Source: Paenibacillus mendelii (lineage in GTDB: Bacteria > Bacillota > Bacilli > Paenibacillales > Paenibacillaceae). From it: DNA of 64,000 nucleotides. A program made the translations under genes and the position numbers. The notes beneath the pieces are model-generated. The model saw only the letters and a list, made by a program, of their open reading frames with translations, made no database searches and had not been told where the DNA came from. This document shows, in pieces, positions 25,925 to 34,675 of this stretch; the stretch's first letter is position 1; each line of letters starts with the position of its first letter. The stretch is from NCBI RefSeq assembly GCF_024498075.1, contig NZ_JANHOF010000001.1, positions 620,001-684,000 of the forward strand, given 5' to 3'.

Positions 25925-25968
25925 AGTATATAATTAATCTACAATCGTCTATATAACGATTCGGCTAT
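25925..25968 (-). promoter_or_regulatory. Nucleoside hydrolase promoter with the shared AraC-type element
   Basis: TATACT on the minus strand (25930-25925) is followed upstream at 21 bp by ATATAACGATTCGGCTAT (25951-25968), nearly the same geometry as at the importer promoter. It lies in the divergent gap between the hydrolase and the AraC gene, so it may also serve in autoregulation of the AraC gene. Confidence 0.65.
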
Positions 25969-25995
25969 TTACTATCACCGAAAGGCTGATGAAGC

Positions 25996-26874
25996 ATGAA
26001 CTTCAATTTGAGCTTCTTGCAGTTTTACTTGCTCCGTGAATCTACCAGCGTTGAGTATCACAAGCATTCCTGCTATGAAATTGTCTACTATAAGCGAGGC
26101 ACAGGCATCACTCACATCGACGGAAAGAAGTACAAATACGGTCCGAACACCTTCTCGATCATTCGTCCGAGGAGTCTACATGACGAGAGACATATCGAGG
26201 ATACGGATCTGCTGTTCATTGGCTTCCACTATGACGAGGTGCCCGTCGAGCTGCCAAACGGTGTCTACAACGACGCTGCACACCGTCCGGTGCAGCAGAT
26301 TTTCGAGAGAATGAGAGATGAAATCGTCAATAAGAAGAGCTATCATACTCTGCAGCTTAATCTGCTTGGCAGCCAGCTCATGCTGGAGATTGGCCGCACG
26401 CCGGGACTGAAAGCCGCTTCGGTCGAGCCGGATGACCGCATTCAGTACGCGCGCAATTTCATCAAGGAGAATTATATGCAGCCCATCCAATTGAAGACGC
26501 TCGCTGCACTTTCCGGCTATAGCACTGACCGCTTCCGCCACGTGTTTAAAGAGCGAACCGGACTCTCCCCTATGAATTTTCTGATGATGGAGCGAATCGA
26601 GCACGCCAAGAAACTGCTTGCCAAGCCGGATCTGAAGATCGCCTCGATTGCGATCGAATGCGGCTTTTCAACCGCCTCCCAATTCAGCGCTCTGTTCAAA
26701 CATGAGACAGGGGTGACACCCAAGGAATTTCGCGAATTGCCTGCCCCACCTATTGAAGAGATCGTGGAGGAAGAATCCGTCGCATGGCCAGAACGGGCGG
26801 CGAGTTACGAATTGAATGGCAAATGGCTGGCATCCTCCTTATACAATAAGCCAACGATCGGAACGAATATTTAA
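25996..26874 (+). CDS. AraC-family regulator with cupin sensor
   Basis: A 292-aa regulator. The N-terminal cupin-like ligand domain (about 1-110; YEIVYYKRGTGITHIDG, SIIRPRSLHDERHI) is joined to two C-terminal HTH motifs (about 150-250; IQLKTLAALSGYSTDRFRHV and IASIAIECGFSTASQFSALF). It is divergent from the nucleoside hydrolase and 99-138 bp away. The paired 18-mers before the hydrolase and the importer are its likely binding sites. Its ligand is probably the imported compound or its metabolite. Confidence 0.93.
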   Translation: MNFNLSFLQFYLLRESTSVEYHKHSCYEIVYYKRGTGITHIDGKKYKYGPNTFSIIRPRSLHDERHIEDTDLLFIGFHYDEVPVELPNGVYNDAAHRPVQQIFERMRDEIVNKKSYHTLQLNLLGSQLMLEIGRTPGLKAASVEPDDRIQYARNFIKENYMQPIQLKTLAALSGYSTDRFRHVFKERTGLSPMNFLMMERIEHAKKLLAKPDLKIASIAIECGFSTASQFSALFKHETGVTPKEFRELPAPPIEEIVEEESVAWPERAASYELNGKWLASSLYNKPTIGTNI

Positions 26875-27007
26875 TGAGTTTTCTACTATGGAGAGGGCGA
26901 GTGATTCTATAGAAGCGTCTGCGTTCGCCTTTGTTTCCGGAAACAACAGCGATCGGAAGAACATTTGCCCTTGCAGTGCTTTTGCTTAACTTTTCACTTT
27001 CGTTTGT

Positions 27008-27067
27008 CCAAAAGAAGAGGGGCTGTCCCACAAGTCATCCATAGATGATTCGTGGAACAGCCCCTCT
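27008..27067 (-). terminator. Terminator of the lipase-like gene
   Basis: AGAGGGGCTGTTCCAC and GTGGGACAGCCCCTCT (27067-27016 on the minus strand) form a 16-bp stem with one wobble and then TTCTTTT. It starts six bases after the lipase-like stop codon. Confidence 0.8.
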
Positions 27068-27072
27068 GCATC

Positions 27073-27780
27073 TTACTTATTACTTATTACTTCAACCACC
27101 TTATCCCACACGCTATCGAGTGTGACCGAAAGATTAGATCCTCGATCGGGATGGACATAGGCAGCATCGCTGCGAAAGTAATGCGGATGTCCTCCCAACA
27201 GCGTGATGTTTCCTACGTGACCAGGTGCGTACTTCAATCGATTCCAATACCATAAGCCGAAACGGCTTCGGCTCCAGCCCCCCCAGCTGCCGATGCGGGT
27301 GATCGGATCGCGCAGCGTTCCTTGTTCGTCGATGGCGGAGTAATAACTGACCCGCATGCGGTCATGGATGCGAATCGGCACCTTCGGAGATCCGACCTGC
27401 ACAATGCGATAATCCGGGATAATACCTTCATCATGAAGCATGACCGCCGCTTGATACGCAGCGACGCCGCCGCCGCTGTGACCGATCAACAAAACGGGCC
27501 TGCCCGTAGAATGCTCGCGCACTTGCGCTGCAGCCGCTCTCCCACCGTTCCTCCCCGCACCGCTCAATCGCGATAGATCACCCCGAACTTCGATAATTTG
27601 ACGCGTGAGCTTCTGTGTATGATCGCCATAAGGAAACAGCTCGCGAATCACAGGCGCATGACCTGTCTCTTGAAACCTTCGTTCCAGCTCGAGCTTGCAG
27701 CTGCGAAACAAGGTCAACGTCGAAGCTACCCCTGCAAGTAAATAGATATCCCAATCTGCATGGCGTTCTGCTGCCGTCAT
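27073..27780 (-). CDS. Lipase-like alpha/beta hydrolase
   Basis: A 235-aa protein with the lipase nucleophile elbow GHSGGG (VLLIGHSGGGVAAYQAA), followed by YRIVQVGSPKVPI as in class 3 lipase-like folds, and a candidate catalytic His in LLGGHPHYFR. There is no signal peptide or membrane helix, so it appears cytoplasmic. AAGGTGGTGATG precedes the ATG. It is divergent from the ABC exporter that follows and has its own terminator. The substrate is unknown. Confidence 0.8.
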   Translation of the reverse strand: MTAAERHADWDIYLLAGVASTLTLFRSCKLELERRFQETGHAPVIRELFPYGDHTQKLTRQIIEVRGDLSRLSGAGRNGGRAAAAQVREHSTGRPVLLIGHSGGGVAAYQAAVMLHDEGIIPDYRIVQVGSPKVPIRIHDRMRVSYYSAIDEQGTLRDPITRIGSWGGWSRSRFGLWYWNRLKYAPGHVGNITLLGGHPHYFRSDAAYVHPDRGSNLSVTLDSVWDKVVEVISNK

Positions 27781-27913
27781 GCTTCATCACCACCTTGTAG
27801 TGCCCCTGAAGTTATAGATCAGATAGAATTCAGAAATTATAATTGACACAATACATGAACAAATGGTACCATCTTCTTCCTTTCACTTTAAAACAAATTC
27901 GGAGGAGACCATT

Positions 27914-28894
27914 GTGATCAAGGTTAACGGAATAAGTAAGAGCTTCAAGGTCGCGAAGCGATCAACGGGAGTCGGACATGCGCTCAAGGGACTCTTCCAT
28001 CGTGAGTACACCACGGTCGAAGCACTGCGGGACATCAGCTTCTCCATCGAACCCGGCGAAATCGTAGGCTACATCGGACCGAACGGAGCGGGAAAATCGA
28101 CCACAATCAAGGTCATGAGCGGCATCTTGGTTCCGGATCGAGGAAGCTGCTCGATCATGGGATACACCCCATGGATGGAACGCGTCCCTTATGTCAAGAA
28201 CATCGGCGTTGTGTTTGGACAGCGCTCGCAGCTGTGGTGGGATGTTCCGGTCATGGATTCATTCCAGCTGTTGCGGGATATCTACAAGGTGCCTGAACCG
28301 GAATACCGGGCTAATCTCACTTTACTCATTGAAACACTCGATCTGAACGAAATTGTCAACACACCTGTTAGACAGCTCAGTCTCGGTCAACGAATGCGCT
28401 GTGAAATTGCCGCCTCTCTCCTGCACAGCCCGCAGATTCTATTCTTGGATGAACCGACCATCGGCCTCGATGCGGTATCCAAAATCGCGGTACGTCATTT
28501 CATTCAGACCATTAACCAGGAAAAAGGCGTAACGGTCATTCTGACCACACATGACATGAATGATATTGAAGCCTTGGCAAAGCGGATTATTCTAATTGGT
28601 AAGGGAAGTCTGCTGTATGACGGCAACCTGCAAGCATTGCGCAGCCGGTTCGGTACCCGGAAGACCATCACCGCCGATTATCGCGAGACCGACATACCGC
28701 TTGATATTCCAGGCGTCTCCGTCCTGTCTTGGTCAACGGAACGGGCTGTGCTCAGCGTGGATACGGAACAGGTCATGATATCCGACGTTCTCACCCAGCT
28801 GTCCAGGCAGGTTGAGCTGCTCGATGTCACGATCGATACACAGCCGATCGAAGACATCATCGTCCAGTTGTACAAGGAGTACCAAATATCATGA
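27914..28894 (+). CDS. ABC exporter ATPase of the ABC-2/viologen-exporter type
   Basis: A 326-aa ATPase. The start is the GTG at 27914, seven bases after GGAGGAG; upstream in-frame codons have no ribosome site. It has Walker A GPNGAGKST, the Q-loop segment VFGQRSQLWWDV typical of this subgroup, signature LSLGQRMRCE and Walker B ILFLDEPTIGLD. A C-terminal extension of about 80 residues (YRETDIPLDIPGV onward) is usual for exporter ATPases. A TTGACA lies at 27844 in the upstream region. It overlaps the first permease by 4 bp. Confidence 0.92.
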   Translation: MIKVNGISKSFKVAKRSTGVGHALKGLFHREYTTVEALRDISFSIEPGEIVGYIGPNGAGKSTTIKVMSGILVPDRGSCSIMGYTPWMERVPYVKNIGVVFGQRSQLWWDVPVMDSFQLLRDIYKVPEPEYRANLTLLIETLDLNEIVNTPVRQLSLGQRMRCEIAASLLHSPQILFLDEPTIGLDAVSKIAVRHFIQTINQEKGVTVILTTHDMNDIEALAKRIILIGKGSLLYDGNLQALRSRFGTRKTITADYRETDIPLDIPGVSVLSWSTERAVLSVDTEQVMISDVLTQLSRQVELLDVTIDTQPIEDIIVQLYKEYQIS

Positions 28895-29694
28895 AGATGT
28901 ATATTTCGGTATTCAAGCTTCGTCTCTACAATGGCCTGCAGTATCGTTCCGCGGCGTTGGCGGGAATCGCAACGCAATTCTTCTGGGGATTCATCATCAT
29001 CATGGTCTTTGAAGCCTTCTACAGCCAGCTTGCCAATACCCCGCCGATCTCCCTCACTCAGCTGATTACGTACATATGGCTGCAGCAATCCTTCCTTGCT
29101 TTCATTATGCTGTGGTTTCGGGATAACGAGTTGTTTCAGTTAATCACGACCGGCAATATTGCCTATGAATTATGCCGGCCGAGTGAAATCTATGGCTTCT
29201 GGTACGCTAAGCTTCTGGCTCAACGATTAGCAAGCGCCATGCTGCGCAGTCTTCCGATTCTTATCGTCGCATTCTTCTTACCGCAGCCTTACCGCCTTTC
29301 ACTTCCACCCGATCCATCCACATTGCTGCTATTTTCGATCACGTTGATTCTAGGGTTGTTCGTATTGGTGTCCATCTCCATGCTGATCTATATTTCCGTA
29401 TTCGTCACGATGTCACCCGTCGGCTCGCTGCTCATGTTCGGTGTCATCGGTGAATTTTTTGCAGGAATGGTCATCCCCATCCCGCTAATGCCCGTATGGC
29501 TGCAGCATATCGCCAACCTGCTTCCGTTTCACTTGGCCGCGGATTTCCCGTTTCGGGTGTACAGCGGCCACATTCCTAAGGAGGAGGCGCTCACAGGAAT
29601 CATCACCCAATTCATATGGCTCGCCGCCCTCGTCGGATTAGGGAGCTTCGCTATGCGAAGAGCGCTCCGAAGAGTTGTCGTGCAGGGAGGATAA
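28891..29694 (+). CDS. ABC-2 exporter permease 1
   Basis: A 267-aa membrane protein with about six helices, of the ABC2_membrane_6/DUF990-like group (KMYISVFKLRLYNGLQYRSAALAGIATQFFWG is split by a helix start at about residue 25). Its ATG overlaps the TGA of the ATPase gene. It forms a heterodimeric channel with the next permease. The substrate of such exporters is usually a toxic or lipophilic compound and cannot be told here. Confidence 0.9.
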   Translation: MKMYISVFKLRLYNGLQYRSAALAGIATQFFWGFIIIMVFEAFYSQLANTPPISLTQLITYIWLQQSFLAFIMLWFRDNELFQLITTGNIAYELCRPSEIYGFWYAKLLAQRLASAMLRSLPILIVAFFLPQPYRLSLPPDPSTLLLFSITLILGLFVLVSISMLIYISVFVTMSPVGSLLMFGVIGEFFAGMVIPIPLMPVWLQHIANLLPFHLAADFPFRVYSGHIPKEEALTGIITQFIWLAALVGLGSFAMRRALRRVVVQGG

Positions 29695-29699
29695 CGGTT

Positions 29700-30482
29700 A
29701 TGAAGCTTTACTTTCAATATTTGGTCATTCTGTTCAAGTCACAGGTGCAATACCGCACCTCATTCTGGCTGCTAACGCTAGGGCAGTTTTTTATCCCCTT
29801 CTCGATCTTCGCCGGCCTGTACTTTCTGTTCGAACGGTTCGGGCAGATCAAGGACTGGAATTTCTACGAGGTCGCGTTATGCTTTGCCGTCATTCATATG
29901 GCGTTTGCGATCAGTGAATGCTTCGCCCGCGGCTTCGACGCCTTCTCCAGTCTCGTGGTAGCCGGAGATTTCGATCGTCTGCTTGTCCGTCCGCGCTCGA
30001 CCGTCGTCCAAGTGCTCGGCTCTAAATTTGAGTTTACGCGATTCGGACGATTGGTTCAAAGCATCATCGTTCTCGTCTTTGCCGTTAGCAACCTGCCGAT
30101 TGAATGGACGGTGCTCAAAGGAGTCGCTCTGTTTCTCATGATCGCCAGTGGAGTCTTCATCTTTACCGGCATCTACATGCTCGCCGCTACGCTGTGCTTT
30201 TGGACGATCCAGGGGCTTGAAGTGGCCAATATCTTTACGGATGGCGGAAGAGAGATGGCACAATATCCGCTTAATATTTATCACAAATGGGTTTCGCGGT
30301 TCTTTACTTTTGTCATTCCCTTCGGATGTGTCAATTATTTTCCTCTATTGTACATTCTTGGGAAAACCTCCGCTAACAGCGATCTCTACGTGCTAACGCC
30401 GCTTGCGGGCTTTATCTTCATTCTGCCCTGCCTGCTCGTATGGCAATTCGGCGTCCGCCGCTATAGATCGACCGGCTCATGA
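29700..30482 (+). CDS. ABC-2 exporter permease 2
   Basis: A 260-aa partner permease with about six helices. The ATG at 29700 is preceded by GGGAGG and lies five bases after the stop of permease 1. It begins KLYFQYLVILFKSQVQYRTS, mirroring its partner. The conserved SLVVAGDFDRLLVRP and FTDGGREMAQYPLNIY loops match the same family. A weak 7-bp inverted repeat at 30484-30512 may end the operon. Confidence 0.9.
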   Translation: MKLYFQYLVILFKSQVQYRTSFWLLTLGQFFIPFSIFAGLYFLFERFGQIKDWNFYEVALCFAVIHMAFAISECFARGFDAFSSLVVAGDFDRLLVRPRSTVVQVLGSKFEFTRFGRLVQSIIVLVFAVSNLPIEWTVLKGVALFLMIASGVFIFTGIYMLAATLCFWTIQGLEVANIFTDGGREMAQYPLNIYHKWVSRFFTFVIPFGCVNYFPLLYILGKTSANSDLYVLTPLAGFIFILPCLLVWQFGVRRYRSTGS

Positions 30483-30622
30483 CGAATCTTCAGTCAGCTC
30501 ATTCCAAGATTCAATAATTTGTGACATCCAAACGCCGTATCATGTTGTATTTACGGCTGAGATTGTCTATTCTAATTGAATAAGAGCAAATGTGATGCTG
30601 TAGATCTGTCGGGAGGTAACCA

Positions 30623-31147
30623 ATGAAGAAATCACGCAACTTCACACCTTTAATCATTGTTTTTTCTGTAGTCCTAATAGGCATTATAGCACTATTGTTT
30701 TTTCTTCCGGAATATGACGGGGAAATCCAGATGGATGTTACGATATTCCCATTGTTGAATGCGATTTTCAATTTATTCACCTTTTCGTTCCTGATCATTT
30801 CCCTCGTTTTCATCAAGAAGAAGAACATACCGATGCACCGGAATTTCATACTACTCGCCTTCGTGACGACATTCTTGTTCCTGGTGTCGTATGTCATCTA
30901 CCACTTCCTTACCGAGCCGACCAAATTCGGCGGCAGTGAGTTCATGAGATATGTGTACTTCTTCATTCTGATCACACATGTATCGCTGGCAATCTTGAAT
31001 GTGCCGCTCGCTTTGATCTCAGTAACGAGGGGCTTCAATATGCAGGTTGCCAAGCATCGCCGCATTGCCCGTTGGACAATGCCGATCTGGCTCTATGTCA
31101 GCTCTACCGGCGTAATCGTCTACCTGTTAATTTCCCCCTATTATTAA
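30623..31147 (+). CDS. yozB: DUF420 membrane protein, YozB/CtaM-like oxidase assembly factor
   Basis: A 174-aa protein with five likely membrane helices and the DUF420 pattern (MHRNFILLAFVTTFLFLVSY, VYFFILITHVSLAILNVPLA, KHRRIARWTMPIWLYVS). Conserved His residues at MHRN, THVS and KHRR may bind metal or haem. CtaM, a family member in Staphylococcus aureus, is needed to assemble a haem-copper oxidase. No oxidase genes are nearby. GGGAGG precedes the ATG, and a strong bidirectional terminator follows. Confidence 0.85.
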   Translation: MKKSRNFTPLIIVFSVVLIGIIALLFFLPEYDGEIQMDVTIFPLLNAIFNLFTFSFLIISLVFIKKKNIPMHRNFILLAFVTTFLFLVSYVIYHFLTEPTKFGGSEFMRYVYFFILITHVSLAILNVPLALISVTRGFNMQVAKHRRIARWTMPIWLYVSSTGVIVYLLISPYY

Positions 31148-31154
31148 GAAATAT

Positions 31155-31190
31155 AAGAAGCTTACGATCGGATTCGGTCGTAAGCTTCTT
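31155..31190. terminator. Bidirectional terminator between the DUF420 and P450 genes
   Basis: AAGAAGCTTACGA (31155-31167) and TCGTAAGCTTCTT (31178-31190) pair perfectly over 13 bp with a 10-nt loop, between convergent genes. Confidence 0.85.
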
Positions 31191-31255
31191 CTTATTGCGC
31201 ACCTCAGGACGGTTGCTCATCTGAATCCGAATCCGAATGCCAGAATGGCCGTTCT

Positions 31256-32383
31256 CTATCTCAGGTTAAGCGGCAGCTGCTTCACGCCAAAAATAATTGA
31301 GCTGCTCATCCGTTCTAATCGGTGTGAACGATCGCGTTCATAATGAGGAAATCGCTCAAGCAGCGTTCGAATCGCGATCTTGCTTTCCATTCGAGCCAGC
31401 TGAGCCCCCAAACAGAAGTGGATTCCGTACCCAAAGGCCATATGAGGGTTAGAACTGCGGTGAATGTCGAAGCGTTCCGGATGATGAAAGATGTCTTCGT
31501 CGTGGTTGGCCGAGCCGATTCGTATTTGCATTATCTGATTAGGAGGCAGCAGATGACCACGAAGCACCGTGGCCTGCTTCACTCTTCGAATCATCATCTG
31601 CACTGGAGAGCAATAACGAAGCACCTCCTCGATTGTTTGAGGGATGAGTCCCGGTTCCTCCATCAGCTGTTCCTTCACGTTCAGTTGACTGTCCAAGCAC
31701 AGAATAGCGGACGTAATCAGATTGGTTGTCGTTTCATTCCCGGCTACAAGCAGCAGTACGCAGAATCCGACGATCTCCAAATCGGTTAACTGCTGGCCTT
31801 CAACCTTGGCATGGACAAGGTTGCTAATTAAATCATCCTCCGGCTCATGCCGCCTTCGATCAGCGATGCTGGTGAAATACACGCTCATTTCATCCTGGCA
31901 TTGAACGAAGGCCGGGTAGTCGTCTCCTACCAGCGCTTCCGACCATAGCTTGAACTTTTCCCTGTCCTCTGTAGGAATTCCCAGCATCTCGGCAATGATG
32001 ATAATGGGAAGCGGACTTGCATAATCATGGAGGGCATCCATCCGTCCGGTTGCTTCCGCACGATCACATAATTCATGGGCGATCGACTCGATCTTCGGCG
32101 CCAACGATTCAATGACACGGGGTGTGAAGGCTTGAGAAACGAGCTTCCGCAGCTGCCGATGCTTGGGCGGATCCAGTCGTAGAATACTCGCATCCAGCGG
32201 TTCGGTTACATTCTCCGTCGTAACGGAGGAATAATGCTCATGATCGGCGAAAATCGATTTGACATCCTCATATTTGAAGACATCCCAGACACTATGCTCA
32301 GCATTGAATGTTACTGGTGAAGAGGCACGCATGTGTTTATACCATGATAAGGGTATCAGTTCATCATTCGTTTCCCAATTCAT
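31256..32383 (-). CDS. Cytochrome P450
   Basis: A 375-aa soluble bacterial P450. The haem ligand Cys is in AFGYGIHFCLGAQLARM, the I-helix oxygen pocket is VAGNETTTN, and the ExxR pair is in EEVLRY. The ATG at 32383 has GGCGG eight bases upstream; a GTG at 32392 is an alternative. It lies 41 bp downstream of a TetR gene in the same operon, as in substrate-inducible P450s that act on fatty acids or xenobiotics. No ferredoxin or reductase gene is adjacent. The substrate is unknown. Confidence 0.93.
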   Translation of the reverse strand: MNWETNDELIPLSWYKHMRASSPVTFNAEHSVWDVFKYEDVKSIFADHEHYSSVTTENVTEPLDASILRLDPPKHRQLRKLVSQAFTPRVIESLAPKIESIAHELCDRAEATGRMDALHDYASPLPIIIIAEMLGIPTEDREKFKLWSEALVGDDYPAFVQCQDEMSVYFTSIADRRRHEPEDDLISNLVHAKVEGQQLTDLEIVGFCVLLLVAGNETTTNLITSAILCLDSQLNVKEQLMEEPGLIPQTIEEVLRYCSPVQMMIRRVKQATVLRGHLLPPNQIMQIRIGSANHDEDIFHHPERFDIHRSSNPHMAFGYGIHFCLGAQLARMESKIAIRTLLERFPHYERDRSHRLERMSSSIIFGVKQLPLNLR

Positions 32384-32424
32384 ACGATACACCGCCGTTT
32401 TTTATTCTAATGATCCCGTAACGG

Positions 32425-33000
32425 CTACACGTTTATCTTGAACAAACCGGTTGTAATGATCGTATAGAGAAACTGCTCAAGATCGTCGCGATTCAACGCA
32501 TCTGGGTGAGAGATATAATAATTGCAAGAGCTGTCCAGTAAACCTACAATTCCAGCTGCGGCCAAACGACAATTGATAGAACGGAGAACGCCATCCTTAC
32601 ACCCTTCCTCCAATACACCAGCCAGAAAATCGATGTATCCCTCCTTCAGCCCCTTCAGTTCCTCCAGAACATCCTGCTCAATCCCGTTGGATAGTTCGTT
32701 AAATACGATGTGCGCAAAACCGCGGGACTCCAGAAACAGATCCAGATTATGTGTAATGATTCGCTGGATCTGCTCTTCCAACGTGAGATCCGACTCCATG
32801 ACAGAACGGATCCGATCGCTGATTTCTTGAAATCCATCCATCACAATCGTCTTGAACAGCTGCGCCTTTCCTGGAAAATGGTAATAAAGAGTCCCCTTCG
32901 CGACCTGCGCGCTCAGCGCAATTTCGTCCATACTTGCCCGGTGGTAGCCATGCTCAGAGAATACATGGATGGCTGCTGCGATAATCTTGTCTTTGCTCAC
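32425..33000 (-). CDS. TetR/AcrR-family repressor of the P450 operon
   Basis: A 191-aa repressor. I start at the GTG at 33000, preceded by AAGGAAAG; the ATG at 33018 has no ribosome site. The N-terminal HTH reads IIAAAIHVFSEHGYHRASMDEIA followed, after a short turn, by VAKGTLYYHFPGKAQLF (about residues 4-48). The C-terminal helical domain binds the inducer. A palindrome at 33033-33046 at the start of its own transcript implies autorepression, with control of the downstream P450. Confidence 0.92.
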   Translation of the reverse strand: MSKDKIIAAAIHVFSEHGYHRASMDEIALSAQVAKGTLYYHFPGKAQLFKTIVMDGFQEISDRIRSVMESDLTLEEQIQRIITHNLDLFLESRGFAHIVFNELSNGIEQDVLEELKGLKEGYIDFLAGVLEEGCKDGVLRSINCRLAAAGIVGLLDSSCNYYISHPDALNRDDLEQFLYTIITTGLFKINV

Positions 33001-33032
33001 ATGGGATCTTTCCTTCATCTGAATTTTATTGT

Positions 33033-33083
33033 ACTGACTAGTCAGTTTAGTTGTATGGTATCATATGGTATTTTGATTGTCAA
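33033..33083 (-). promoter_or_regulatory. tetR-P450 promoter and TetR operator
   Basis: On the minus strand TTGACA (33083-33078), a 17-bp spacer and TACCAT (33060-33055) form a promoter inside the end of the TVP38 gene. Nine bases later lies ACTGACTAGTCAGT (33033-33046), a perfect 14-bp palindrome of the kind bound by many TetR repressors, covering the expected transcription start. Confidence 0.75.
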
Positions 33084-33768
33084 TCGTTCTCTTTCTCCGT
33101 TTCATGAGCGGCTTATAGAAGCTATAGACGAGGATTAAGAAGATGGCGTAGACAGCCACTGCAATCATCCATTTTCCTACCCCGTTCTGAATGTGATTCC
33201 CAATGTATGCGAACACCACCATAACCGGGATTTTCCCAAGCACGGTCGCGAGCAAGAACGGCTTGAAGGACAAACTCATGACACCCGCATAGATATTAAT
33301 GAGAAAAGCCGGTACAATCGGTAGCATCCGGGCGAGGAGAATAAAGAGAAACGTATGCTCCACCCACGCTTGATTCCACCGTTTTAAACCCATAGAACGG
33401 GCAAGAACAGCGCTACCCCACGTTTGAAAAAGATATCGGACCGTTAAGTAAGCAACCCCCGCGGCGGCTGTCGATGCGGCTACGTTAAGCAGGCTCCCCC
33501 ACATTAAACCGTATTTGGCGCCAATGATACCAGCTACGATACCGAACGGAATTCCCGGGACGGCCGCAAGCACAACCACAAGCAGGAACACGACAAGCAG
33601 ATTTGCGGAGTCCCGCACTTCCATCCATTCCATAATCATTTCACGATTCCAAAGGACGACGAAGATAATAATGACATGAAGTGCAGCCGTCAACCATTTC
33701 ATACTGCGCAAGTGCAAGACCGACTCCTTATGAGAAAATAATCGCAAACGTGATGATTCAGCGTCCAT
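33061..33768 (-). CDS. TVP38/TMEM64 family membrane protein
   Basis: A 235-aa membrane protein of the VTT/DedA superfamily. The signature region reads AAVPGIPFGIVAGIIGAKYG with a following GSLLNVAASTAAAGVAYLTVRYLF helix divided by a Ser/Ala turn, then FLFILLARMLPIVPAFLINIYAGVMS. Five to six helices are likely. Relatives flip or move membrane lipids. The ribosome site at 33768 is poor, and an internal ATG at 33702 is possible. Its 3' end contains the promoter of the tetR-P450 operon. Confidence 0.85.
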   Translation of the reverse strand: MDAESSRLRLFSHKESVLHLRSMKWLTAALHVIIIFVVLWNREMIMEWMEVRDSANLLVVFLLVVVLAAVPGIPFGIVAGIIGAKYGLMWGSLLNVAASTAAAGVAYLTVRYLFQTWGSAVLARSMGLKRWNQAWVEHTFLFILLARMLPIVPAFLINIYAGVMSLSFKPFLLATVLGKIPVMVVFAYIGNHIQNGVGKWMIAVAVYAIFLILVYSFYKPLMKRRKRTIDNQNTI

Positions 33769-33853
33769 TATATCATTTCATCATTTCTATACCCCTGGGA
33801 GCCGCTTCATTAAGGCAATACGAGGAATCACGATCATGAGTTGGTATTGTTAT

Positions 33854-33901
33854 AAAAAAGGCTCTCTACACTGCAGCAGCTGCCGCGGCGTAGAGAGCCT
33901 T
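33854..33901 (-). terminator. Terminator of the nup-phosphorylase operon
   Basis: AAGGCTCTCTAC and GTAGAGAGCCTT (12 bp) flank a GC-rich loop with its own small stem, followed by TTTTTT on the minus strand. It ends the long operon starting near 40005. Confidence 0.88.
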
Positions 33902-33924
33902 CTGTCCAAACCATATCTATCCTG

Positions 33925-34674
33925 TCATTGAGCGGGTGTCTGAGACTGGCCTGCCAGCTTGACGAGCGCATTCAATGCCGCACGTATCTCCGCATCCACC
34001 GCTTCGGAAACAATGTTGCGATGCGGATCGTAGCCTTCATCCACGGCTGTCGAATCACCATCCAAGGCGAGGATTGCACCTGCCCGGATGCCGCGCAGCA
34101 AGGCAACGACATACAGAGCGGCAATTTCCATCTCGACTGCAAGCACGCCAGCCTTGCGGTACACCGCATGCGGCAGCTCGACTACGCCGCTGAAGAACGC
34201 ATCCATGGTCAGTGTGATGCCTTTGCCTACCGCGCCTGGAGCATCCGCTTCTAATGCGGCTTCATACAAGGCATCCGTAACTTGGCTGTCCGCAATTGCG
34301 GGGAACGCGATTGGCACCAGTTGACGTGTGAGCCCCTCTTCCCTTACGGCGGCCGTGCTAATAATCAAGCTGCCCATCTTGTATTGATCCGACAGCGAGC
34401 CGGCTGTTCCAACACGGATGATCGTCTTGACCCCTGCCTTGACCATCTCTTCGAAACAGACCGCTGCTCCAGGCGAACCAACACCATGGCTAACGACGGC
34501 CATGGGAACACCTTTATATTCACCGGTAAACGTGCGGTATTCACGGGAATAAGCAAGTTCCTTCACCTGCTCCAGCTGACGGGAAATCATCTCGGCACGG
34601 AACGGATCGCCACATACAATGGCAAGCTCCGGCATATCTTCCGGATTGACTCGTAATATTGGCAGAAGCGCCAT
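33925..34674 (-). CDS. Nucleoside phosphorylase (PNP/UDP family)
   Basis: A 249-aa member of the purine-nucleoside/uridine phosphorylase family. The start at 34674 follows AAGGAG and overlaps the end of the previous gene's context, being just past its TGA. Family motifs are AIVCGDPFRAEMI (phosphate loop), VSHGVGSPGAAVCFEEM, IRVGTAGSL and VEMEIAALYVVA (ribose-binding Met-Glu). It converts an imported nucleoside and phosphate to base and ribose-1-phosphate. Position as last gene of the NupNOPQ-like importer operon fits a nucleoside salvage role. Purine or pyrimidine preference cannot be decided from sequence. Confidence 0.92.
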   Translation of the reverse strand: MALLPILRVNPEDMPELAIVCGDPFRAEMISRQLEQVKELAYSREYRTFTGEYKGVPMAVVSHGVGSPGAAVCFEEMVKAGVKTIIRVGTAGSLSDQYKMGSLIISTAAVREEGLTRQLVPIAFPAIADSQVTDALYEAALEADAPGAVGKGITLTMDAFFSGVVELPHAVYRKAGVLAVEMEIAALYVVALLRGIRAGAILALDGDSTAVDEGYDPHRNIVSEAVDAEIRAALNALVKLAGQSQTPAQ

Positions 34675-34675
34675 C

